Assembly (NCBI RefSeq): GCF_030445035.2
Contig: NC_080673.1
Coordinates: forward strand, 177,983,216 to 178,047,215
Source: Dasypus novemcinctus
Lineage: Eukaryota; Chordata; Mammalia; Cingulata; Dasypodidae
Direction of reading: 5' to 3'
Length of the DNA stretch: 64,000 bases
Shown: in pieces, positions 50,530 through 60,037 of the stretch
Layout: each line of letters opens with the position of its first letter
Numbering within the stretch: the first letter of the stretch is position 1
Notes under the pieces: generated by a model
Seen by the model: only the letters and a program-made list of their open reading frames with translations
Told to the model about the DNA's origin: nothing
Databases searched by the model: none
Translations under genes and position numbers: made by a program

Positions 50530-52660
50530 CATACACTTATTCTTTATAGTTTGTTCATTTCAGTCAGACTATGCAATATTTGCCCTTTTGTGTCTGGCTT
50601 ATTTCATTTAACATAATGTTTTCAAGGTCCACCATGTTATCAAGTGTGTCCCAATTTCATTATTTCTTACAGCAGCATAGTAGTTCATCATCTATATGTA
50701 CCACATTTTGTTTATCCATTCAATGGTGGATGAATACCTGGATTGTTTCCATCTTTTGCCAATTGTGAATAAGGCCACTATAAACAGCAGTATGCAAATG
50801 TCCATTCATATAACAGTTTTCATTTCTTCTGGATATATTTCTAGTAGAGGAATTGCTGGATCATATGGCAGTTCTATATTTAGGTTTATAAGGAACTGCT
50901 AAACTGTCTTCCTCATTGGATGCACCATTTTACATTCCTACCAACAGTGAAGGAGTCTTCCTATTTCTCCACATCCTCTGCAGTACTTATTGTTTTCTGT
51001 TTTTTGTTTTTCTTTTAATAATGGCCATTCCATGTGGTGTGAGATGATATCTCATTGTCATTTTGATTTTGATTTCCCTAACTACTAGTGATATTGAGCA
51101 GTTTTTTCATGTGCTTTTTGTCCATTTGTATTTCCTTTTTGGAGAAATGTCTACTTAAGTATTCTGCCCATTTTTAAAATTGGATTGTTTGCTCTTTAGT
51201 TGAGTACTATGATCTCTTTTTGAAGACAGGAAATCAAACCTTTATCTGATATGTGGTTTCCAAATATTTTCTCCATTGAGTTGTTTGCCTTTTCACCTTC
51301 TTGGCAAGACCTTTGAATTGAAAAAGTGCTGAAGTTTGAAGAGGCTCCATTTATGCATGGTTTCTTTCAATGCTTGTACTTTCAGTGTAAGGTTTAAGAA
51401 TCTGCCCTACTACCAGGTCTTAAAAAGTTTGCCTACATTTTCTTCTGGGAGTTTTATGGTTGTCGATTTTATATTTAGGTCTTTGATCCATTTCTGAGTT
51501 AAATTTGTATAAAGTGTGAGATAAGGGTCTTCTTTCTTTCTTTGACTATGTCTATCCAGTACACCCAGCAACATTTGTTGAATAGATTGTTCTGTCCCAG
51601 TCGGGTGAGTTTGACAACTTTGTCAAAAATCACTTGACTTTAGAAGTGAGGGTCTGTTCTTGAACCATCAAGTCAATTCCTTTGGTCTAATTGTCTATCT
51701 TTATGCCAATACCATGCTGTTTTTACCACTGTACATTGGTAATACAATTTAAAATACAGAAGTGAGGGACTTGCAACTTTGTTGTTCTTTTTTAAGATGT
51801 TTCTGGCTATTCAGTGCCCTGTACCATTCCAAATAAATTTTATAATTGTGTTTTCCATTTATTTTAAAAATGCTGAATACCAATTTGGGTATAATTGACA
51901 ATTTAATGATATTTCGTCTTCTAATCCATGAGCACAGACTGTTCTTCCATTTATTTAGGTCTTTTCTGATTTATTTTTAGCAGTATATTGTACTTTTCTA
52001 AATACAATTGCTTTATGCCCTTTATTGAGAATATTCCTAAATAGTTAATTCTTTTAGTTCCTAATGTAAATGGAATATCTTCACTGACATCCTCCTCAGA
52101 TTGCACATTACTAGTGTATAGAAACTATTAATTTTTTCATATTAATTTTGTATCATGCCATCTGCTGAATTGTTTATTAGCTCTAGTAGCACTGTGTAGT
52201 TTTTCAGGACTTTCTAGGTATAGGATCATATCATTTGTGAATAACAAAATTTTTAATTCTTCCTTTCTGATTTTGATGACTTTTATTTTTTTTCTTGCCT
52301 GATGGCTAGACTTAGAAAATCTAACACTATTTGAAAAACTGTGCTGAGAGTAGGCATCTCAAAGGGAAAGATTTGAGTCTTTCACCGTTGAATACGTTAG
52401 CTATGGATTTTTCATATATGAATTTTATCATGTTGAGAAATTTTCCTTCAATTCATTTTTAATGTTTTTATCAAGAAAAGATGCTGTCTTTGTAAAATGG
52501 CTTTTTCTATGCCAGTCGTTAGGATCATGATATTTTTCTTCTTTGACTTATTAACGTGGTGTGTTATCCTGATTAATTTTCTTGTGTTGAACCACTCTTG
52601 GATTCCTGGTATAAAGTCCACTTGATCATGATGAGTAATTCTTTTAATGTGCTGTTGGAC

Positions 52661-52909
52661 TTAATTAGCAAGTATTTTGTTGAGGATTTTTGCATCCATA
52701 GCCATTAGGGAAATGGGTCTGTAATTTTCTTTTTTCATAATGTTTTCACCTGGCGTTGGTATTAGGGTGATATTGGCTTCATAGAATGAGTTTGGTAGAT
52801 TTCCTCCTTGTTCAATTTTTTGGAAGAGTTTGAGTAAGATTGGTCTTATATCTTCATTGAATGCTTGGTAGAACTCACCTGTGAAACCATCTATTCTTGG
52901 GCTTTTCAT
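52661..52909 (-). pseudogene. L1 ORF2 reverse-transcriptase N-terminal fragment
   Basis: An 82-residue stretch: [20 protein letters not shown], then [20 protein letters not shown], then a [20 protein letters not shown] segment. These are diagnostic of the fingers and palm start of L1 reverse transcriptase. It is the best-preserved L1 coding piece in the window but still lacks the catalytic boxes in frame. Confidence 0.85.
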
Positions 52910-53649
52910 TTTGGGGAGTCATTTGATGCCTGTTTCAATCTCTTTATTCATGATTGGCTTATTGGGGGCTTCTAGTTTTTCAAGGGTTGTTCTTGTAAAT
53001 GGTTCATATATTTCTAGGAGTTTTTCCATTTCATCTACATTGTCTAGTTTATTGGTGTATACCTGTTCATAGCATCCTATTATGATCTCTTTTACTTCTA
53101 TGGCTCATTAGTAATGTCCCCATTTTCACTTTTTATTTTATTTATTTGCAATGTTTTTTCTTTTTTTCCTTTGTCAATTTAGGTAAGAGTTTGTCAATTT
53201 TTTTAATCTTGAAAACATACTTTTGGTTTTGTTAATTCTATTTTTTGTCTTAATTTCATTTATTTCTGCTATGATCTTTGTTATTTCATTCCTTCTGTTT
53301 GATTAGGGAATAGTTTGCTATTACATTTCAGATGTTTTATCCAATGCTGAGAGAGGTGTACTGAAGTCTCCAACAATTGTAGAGGTTATCTATTTCTCCC
53401 TTCAATTTTGTCATTTTTACCTCATGTAATTTCAGTCCTGGATATAAGATTCTTGGCTGGAAGTTTTCTTTTTGCAGTATCTTAAATACATACACTGACT
53501 TCTTGCCTTCATGTTTTCTGATGAGACATCTGCACTTAATCTTACTGGGTATCTCTTGTAGGTAATACATTGTTTTGCTTGCTGTTCTCAGAGTTCTCTC
53601 TTTTTCTTTGGCATTTGATATTCTGGTTTGGAAGTGTCTCAGAGTAGGT

Positions 53650-53934
53650 CTATTTGGATTTATTCAGAAAGGAGTATATTGTGCTTCTTGGGTATGGATA
53701 ATTATGCCCTTCAATAGGGTGCAAAATTTTTAACCATATATCTTCAAATATTCCTTCTTCATGTTTTCTATTCTTTTCTCCTTCTGGAACACACATGATA
53801 TATATGTTTACATGTCTCTTGATGTTGTTGAATTTCCTGACACCCTGTTCAATTCTTTCCATTCTTTTCTTTACCTGTTTTGCTTTTGGAGGCCATGTCT
53901 TCAAGCTTACTGACCTTTTCTTCTGCCATCTCAA
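53650..53934 (-). pseudogene. L1 ORF1 fragment
   Basis: A 94-residue stretch equivalent to the one at 5283-5513: KKRMERIEQGVRKFNN, then VNIYIMCVPEGEKNRKHEEG, covering the end of the coiled coil and the start of the RRM. It is truncated on its N-terminal side, where the L1 at 53964-56257 has been inserted. Confidence 0.75.
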
Positions 53935-53963
53935 ATCTGCTGTTACATGCCTCCATGGTATTT

Positions 53964-56257
53964 GTTTTTTTGTCTTTATTTATTTTTTTAATATTACATT
54001 AAAAAATATGAAGTCCCCATATACCCCCCACCACCCTCATACCACTCCTCCCCCCATAACATCAATCTCCTCCATCATCATAAGACATTCATTGCATTTG
54101 GTGAATACATATCTGAGCACCATTGCACCTCTTGATCAATGCTCCACATCATAGCCCATACTCTCCCACAGTCCACTCAGTGGGCCATGGGAGGACATAC
54201 AATGTCTGGTAACTGTCCCTGCAGTACCATCCAGGACAACTCCAAGTCCCAAAAATGCCCCCACATCTCATCTCTTCCTTCCACTCCCTACCCCCAGCAG
54301 CCACTATGGCCACTTTCTCCACACCAATGCCACATTTTCCTCTATTACTAATCACAATAGTTCTTGAAAAGAATATCAGTAAGTCCACTCTAATCCATAC
54401 TCTATTCCTCCATCCTGTGGACCTTGGAATGGTTGTGTCCACTCCACAAATATATCAGGAGGGGGCTTAGATTGCACATGGATGCTGGATGCAATTCTCC
54501 TGCTTTCAGTTGCAGGCACTCTTGGCTCCCTGGTGTGGTGGTTGACCTTCTTCACCTCCATGTTAGCTGAGTGGGGTAAGACCAATAAACCAGAGTGTAG
54601 GAGCTGAAGTCTGTTGAGGCTCAGGGACTGGCTATCACATGGTCAGTCCAGAGATTCAGGTCCCTGGGTATATATTAAACCCCAGCACCAACTACAGTTC
54701 TGTTAAAAGTAACAGGAGAGGCTTATGGACAAAGATCACATCTGAGTCCAGCTCCATCACACAGAAACACAAACTCCAAAGTGGGGCCAAGTGACATGGC
54801 ACTGAACTCCATCTGCCATGACCATAGAACCTGTGGGTCTCTGTAGCCCTCAGAAGAACCAATACCTGAGGTTATATCCACTTTATCTGACTCTGGGACT
54901 CTGCTTAGGTGTGCATAAGGGCAACCCTTCTGATAACCTCCCAGTTCTTTTTGGAGACTCATAGCCATATAAACTCATTTGTCCTTTCCATTTCCCCCTT
55001 TGATTCAGGTCAAAAGCATTTTTAATTCCTGGTATTATATGTCGATTGAGATATTCTGTTGGTCCGAGTTGACCCTTTTATTCAAGGTCATTTTCTAGTT
55101 ACATCATCAGCTGGTACTTGGTAGTAATCCCTCGGCACCAGGGAGGTTCATCCCCAGAAGTCATGTCCCACACTGGGGGGAAGACAATGCATTTACATGC
55201 TGAGTTTGGCTTCAAGACTGGCCACATTTGAGCAACAAGGAGGCTCTCAAGAGGTAACTCTTAGGCACCCTGCAGCTCTAAGCCTTGTTCTTATTTCAGG
55301 TGCACAGGCTCACAAGCATAGTCATTAGTATCAAGGGCTCATTGTTGGACCTTCCTTCTTTTTGGTCTTTGCCGTTGCACTTGGGGGATTGTTGCTTTTC
55401 CTTCAGGAACTGTGATAGAGCTCCCCTGGCTAGGAACTCAGCACTCCCTCAGTTGTTGTTTTTAATTGTATCCACTATGAAAAGATCCAAACATTTTTAT
55501 GTGCCCTGGATATACACCCTGTAGAACTCCCTGCCAACCATGTGTCCCCTGTCAATAACATCCCACACCAGTGTTCCTCCCCTGCCATTGTTGAAACTCT
55601 CTGTCATCCAAAACTTCTTCAAAAGTGAAGCCCAATATATTGCCAGGTAACATTAATAGTAAAATGGAATATAGTGACGAGTTTAAAGTTAGATATAGAA
55701 TACATATTAATTTAGAAAAATTAAAGTAAAAATAAATTGGGGTATCAAAAAATTTAAAAATGCAAAAGCTTTGTTTTTGATGTTTTGTCTTCCATCACTG
55801 CAATAAGTGTTGCCCTGTATGCAAATTGGCATGGCAACTATTTCCGTCTTTTCCTCAGTGTCTATGTCCTATCTTTTTTTTTTTTCCTAATTATTAAGCT
55901 TATCTTCAGAAAAGTTTTAGGTCACAGTAATTCATATATACAATATACAGTACTCCCACATATCTAACATTAAACCCTTTTCCCTTCCACAGAAATAATC
56001 CTTTTACATATTCATACTATATTTACTGAAACCAATGCACAGATATTGAGACAATAGCTTTCAAACAAGGTAACATTTGGATTTACATTGTGGTTTATAT
56101 TTTAGACTATATAATTTTATAAATTTTTAGTTATCTTATGTTTCACATTATGATTTACATTTTAGCCTATCAGCCCCCATATATTTTTGGTGTAATTTAA
56201 CATGTCTTATATCCATCCTTGCGTACTCTTGTGGAACACTTCTATTGCCCACACAAT
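53964..56257 (-). mobile_element. 5'-truncated L1 nested in the larger L1
   Basis: Begins with a T-rich tail and covers about 2.3 kb of L1 3'UTR that matches 13740-15800 closely in order, for example the GCATTTACATGCTGAGTTTG block at 55189 and 14876. It is flanked by TCCATGGTATTT (53952-53963) and TCCATGATATTT (56258-56269), a 12-bp target duplication with one change. Removing it rejoins the ORF1 antisense of the host L1. Confidence 0.8.
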
Positions 56258-56639
56258 TCCATGATATTTTAAATATAATTTATTTTGGCTTCATTCCCAT
56301 AAGAACTGCTAGGTTTCTATGTAGGCTTTCAAACTCTTCTTTGTGATAACCCAATATCTTCTTAATATCCTTAATATCATTAGTCATCTCATTGAATTAA
56401 TTAAGAACATTTGTTTGAACATCTGTGATTAGTAGTCTCAACTCATTTCTGTCATCTAGGGGTTTATTTTATTCATTTGACTGGACCATATCTTCCTTCT
56501 TCTTGTCATGGATTCTAATTTTTGGCTGGAATCACAGCATCGGATTACTAGATACATTTATTTTGGTCACAGTTTCTTTATTTAGTTTAGGGCATTCTTG
56601 CTCTTTCTCCCTTTCTGGGTATTTATTAGAAGCCATGGA

Positions 56640-57444
56640 GGTGGTTGGTACTGTAATCTGTGGAGGCTGATGTTGCCCAGGTTTCCCCAGGAACCAGTGA
56701 AGCTTCTCCAACCTCTCTTCTCTGCCATGGTTAGGAACAAAGCTGCAGCCACGTGTAGTAATCCAAGTGTTTAGGCCAAGACCATCTGTAGTTGCCCAGA
56801 GAGACAGAGGAAGTTTCATGCCCCTTCCTACCCTCCCTGGAGTGGGGATGGACCCTTCATAGTGCCCAACAATCTAATCTATGTATGCTAAATACACCTG
56901 CAGTTGCCCTAATAAGCTGAGGGATTACTGATCCTTTTGCCCTTTAAAGGGTGGGGTTGAAACCAGGGGTGCCCATCAGGCCAATCTGTGCAGGCCAAAA
57001 GTACCTGCAGTTGCCCAGAAAGACTGAGAAAGCAAAGTTCTCTTCCTAATGTATTAGGTGTTGGAGGTGAAGCCATAGGACCCCAACAATATTGTCTGTG
57101 TAGACCAAGAGTTCCTGCAGTTGCCCAAGAAGCTAAGGAAACACCTGCCTCCTCCCATCCTACTGTGAGGTAAAAGTGGAGCCACAGGTACCCAACAGTT
57201 TAGTCTGTGCAGGTGCACTGAAAGGCACTGAAAGTGCCTGCCATTGCCCAGAGAGGCTGAGGATGCAAAGCTCTCCTCCTATCCTACTAGATGCTGGGGA
57301 TGGAGGCACAGGTGTCTGACTCTTTAATCTGTGTGGCTAAAAGCATTTGTCACTGTCAGAGTGGCTGAGGAAACACTAGATCACTCTTATTCTATGGGGA
57401 AGGTGGGGGTGGAGTCCAAGGCACCCAATGAACCAGTCTGTGCA
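56640..57444 (-). repeat. L1 5'UTR with ~110-bp tandem repeats
   Basis: At least five diverged units, recognisable by TGCAGTTGCCC/TGCCATTGCCC and by RRCCAACAnTnTnGTCTGTG-like blocks, spaced about 100-125 bp (near 56890, 56998, 57108, 57234, 57345). The proximal, non-repeated part resembles 5970-6200 in the other L1. The ERV has inserted in the last visible unit, just after GTCTGTGCA at 57436-57444. Repeated 5'UTR units often act as L1 promoters; activity here is inference. Confidence 0.65.
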
Positions 57445-57619
57445 TGCCGTCGGGCTGGAGGGCTTAGCCTCGCTCAGGTCCAAGAGTCAGGGGGGGGCTC
57501 GCTCCTGCCGAACCACCGGCAGGGGGTACTCCCGAAGGGAGCACTGGTTCTCCAGGCGTGGGGGACGCGCGGTTGGGGAAAAAACCACGGAGACCGCTTG
57601 AGTGCAAGAACAGGTCTGC

Positions 57620-57625
57620 TTTATT
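57620..57625 (-). promoter_or_regulatory. LTR polyadenylation signal AATAAA
   Basis: AATAAA on the minus strand within the 3' LTR, downstream of the TATA box; it would end viral transcripts in this LTR. Confidence 0.75.
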
Positions 57626-57640
57626 ATGGAAGTGCACTAG

Positions 57641-57648
57641 GTTATATA
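57641..57648 (-). promoter_or_regulatory. LTR TATA box
   Basis: TATATAAC on the minus strand, 23 bp (start to start) upstream of AATAAA. The spacing is the same in the solo LTR at 47165-47512. The matching box in the unseen 5' LTR would be the proviral promoter. Confidence 0.7.
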
Positions 57649-57843
57649 GGGTTGAGAGGGAGGAGTAAGATGGAGGGAGGGCTAGCTACGGGGCAGTAGT
57701 GGACAGGCTGAAGCTGATGGACAGCCCCGAGGTAAGCAGTTACTGGGGAAGAGGGCAGATTGTACATTGGCAATATGGGCGGGACTGGCGGGAAATATAG
57801 CTACGGCTGGAAAGGGGAGGAGGGGTGGCGAGAGGCAGCAACA

Positions 57844-57866
57844 ATTGCTCTCTTTTTGTTTTTTAA
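57844..57866 (-). promoter_or_regulatory. Polypurine tract
   Basis: On the minus strand, AAAAAACAAAAAGAGAG followed by CAAT lies directly before the LTR start. It is almost all purine and in the position where plus-strand DNA synthesis is primed. The single C within the run and the CAAT end make it slightly atypical. Confidence 0.6.
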
Positions 57867-58025
57867 AAGGGAAACAATGAGGAAGGGGAGGGAGATGGGT
57901 CGGGGGAAGGCGAAGGGTGAGGGGGCGAGACTGGCTGGCTATGGGCGGACAACATAGCATCTGGCCAGGACGCATGTGTCAGCCCTCTGGGTCGGTGCGC
58001 GCCGGTGCTAGGCGCACACCGAGCC

Positions 58026-59987
58026 TTACCAGCAAAACGGTCTCGCGATGCCCCTGAACCCTCCTAGAGGGGGGGGGAATGACAGGAGGCAGCTAGAGGC
58101 ATGAGGTACGAAGTAGGTCTCGCGGGCGGAAAGGGCGAGGAGGGCGGCGGGGGGGGACTCAGTGGTGGCGAGGCATTGGTAATGGACTTGTACGAAGGAG
58201 CTGAACACGGCGTTGGCTTGATCTTTGGCAAGGCGGACCATCTTTTTGATGGCCCAGGGGCCCACGGTGAGGGCTAAGATGACGATGATGAGTGGGCCTA
58301 GGAATGGAAGGAGGTAAGGGAGGAGGGTATGAAAAACACTGGACAAATAGTTCGCGTTTTCTCACTCTTTGCGGCGTCTATCTAGTCCCTCTTGGACTTT
58401 TTTTAGATTGTCCTCGACAAGGCCGGTGGAGTTGGCGTATATGCAGCATTCTTCTCCAAGGGCGGCACATAGACCTCCTTCTTTAAGGAGGAGGACGTCG
58501 AGGATGCGGCGGTTTTGGAGAACTACTTCGGAGAGAGAGTTAAGAGAGTCTTTTAGGTATTTTACAGCATTACAAAGATAGGTGATGTCCTCGTCAACGG
58601 CCTGCCTGAGAGATGAGAGGGCAGAGGACTGTGTGGAGAGGGCAGTGATCCCTGTGCCTGCTCCTGCGATACCCAAAAGGGAAGCAACTGTTAGGACTGC
58701 AGTGATTGGCTCCCTCTTTTGTAATTGGAGAGAGGTTTGTCTGCGCAACAAACGGCGGAAGAAATCAGTGTCAGAGTGGTAAAGGACTCGAGGGGCGAGA
58801 AGGATAAGCAGACAAGTTTCACTGGTAGCATTGAGGGTGGCGACATTGAGGCAGGGGGTTAATCCGGTGGAGGTACAAAGCCACTGGGAGGTGTTATGGG
58901 GGATTAAGAATTTGGCAGAGGTGCTAGGAGAGTAGTAGTTAGCGCAGGCGTGCATAAGGGGATGGGAGCCTTGGCGGGGACGAACGCAGTGCCCTGTGGA
59001 GGAAACAGATTGGAAGGTTAGGGGAACAGAGGAAGTGTTCCAGTTGCATCCAGTAGGAGAATTTTCGGAGGATTCGCTGAAGGTGAGGTTTGTGGCGACA
59101 GGTTCGTATAGAGGAAGAGAGGGGGAGAGACAAAGCCAGCAGCTCCGGGTGAGATTGGGGTGAGATGAGTTCAGAGAGGTGTATGAGGCTTTGATTAGGC
59201 TGATGAGAGGACTGGGAAGCTGACCAGGGGGTAAGTGAGGCTTGGGGTTGTGGGAGCTGAGAGAGGCAGTGGCGAGGGGGGTGCCGGGCGAAGGAGCCGG
59301 CAAGGTGGGGCGAGGTGGAGAAGGAGGCTGTGCCTTTGGAGGATTGAGAACTCGATTTGGGCCGATAGGGGTGGAGCGTGAGGGGATTGGCTCCTTTTTT
59401 ATAGAGATAATGCCGCCGTAATCATGACCCACTGCATACAAGCGGGCTCCCCACGTGCGGCCCTGTAGCCAGAGGTCAGAGTTGGGGTCTTTAACTGTGA
59501 GTGTGATGGTGTTCCATCGAGTAGCATTACGCTGGAGAATAAGGTATGGGTCCCTGTTAGGGGCGCCGGACCATCTGTGAGCGATGGTTACGCACCCCCA
59601 AGAAGGACAGTAGTAATGCGTTGGGTCATGACATCCTCTGGCGGAGGACGGGCACATGTAGAAACCTGTGGCAGAGAGGCTGTTTGGCCCCAAATTGTAA
59701 GATGGGATGTTTATGCGTCCAGTGAGATTGAGGACATCAGTTGTGAAAGAGGGGGCGGAGGCGGTCACGTTGGAGGCAAGGAGCTGGCTGCCGCCCTGGC
59801 AGCTCTCGCAGGTCAAGAGGGTGAGGGTCCAATTGAAGGGCTGATGATTCGGGTTGGCAGCGGCTGGGAGAGCGAAGGAAGCCAGGACGAAGGAGACGGT
59901 CGCGAGGTTGCATAGAGGCATCATTTGACGGTGCGGCATCTGTGGAGACAAAAGAAAAGAAAATTCCTCGCTCTCCACACGCGGCAA
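58026..59987 (-). pseudogene. env: env, gamma/type-D-like envelope, one in-frame stop
   Basis: The first open part is 541 codons (59987-58362). It starts with a leader: the Met at residue 1 or one at 22-23 precedes a hydrophobic stretch ending in ALPAAA near 44. Surface subunit: about ten N-glycosylation sites, a proline-rich hinge (about 209-260) and a CWLC motif at 283-286. A basic site lies near 411-425, then a hydrophobic fusion-peptide-like stretch (427-450), a heptad region, and CX6CC at Cys507, 514 and 515. A TGA at 58362-58364 interrupts the frame; the same frame continues at once to 58026 and carries the membrane-spanning segment (IIVILALTVGPW). As it stands, the product would lack its anchor. 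CWLC with CX6CC is the gamma/type-D class, in contrast to the betaretroviral pol. Confidence 0.9.
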
Positions 59988-60037
59988 GCGGGCAGCATGA
60001 GGGGGGTAAAGAGAGTGGGGTAAGGGTTAGAAACTTT

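Larger units (their letters stand above)
49345..57444 (-). mobile_element. Nearly full-length L1, minus strand
   Basis: From left to right: 3'UTR (49345-50930, matching 3550-4080), ORF2 antisense (51000-53300), ORF1 antisense (53400-53950 and 56270-56600) and a tandem-repeat 5'UTR (56640-57444). It is interrupted by a retrocopy (50015-50529) and a truncated L1 (53964-56257), and cut on the right by the ERV at 57445. The ORFs are broken, so it is no longer active. Confidence 0.75.
57445..57843 (-). mobile_element. 3' LTR of the betaretrovirus-like ERV
   Basis: On the minus strand it starts TGTTGCTGCC, directly after an A/G-rich tract, and ends CCCGACGGCA. The end is fixed by comparison with the L1 5'UTR repeats, which match up to GTCTGTGCA at 57444. 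U3 has TATATAAC and, 23 bp on, AATAAA. The relative at 47165-47512 also begins TGTTGC. Compared with that solo copy, this LTR has about 60 extra bp near its start. An alternative start at 57772 (TGCCAATG) would give 328 bp but lacks a purine tract before it. The six bases TGTGCA at 57439-57444 should recur beyond the window. Confidence 0.8.

Noticed and set aside
57331-57699. A 122-codon plus-strand frame spanning the L1/ERV junction
   Set aside because: It crosses an insertion boundary and is antisense to the LTR; no family resemblance.
57445-57772. Alternative shorter 3' LTR (328 bp) starting TGCCAATG on the minus strand
   Set aside because: It would have matching TGCC/GGCA ends, but no purine tract precedes it, while the longer version follows an A/G tract and starts like the related solo LTR.
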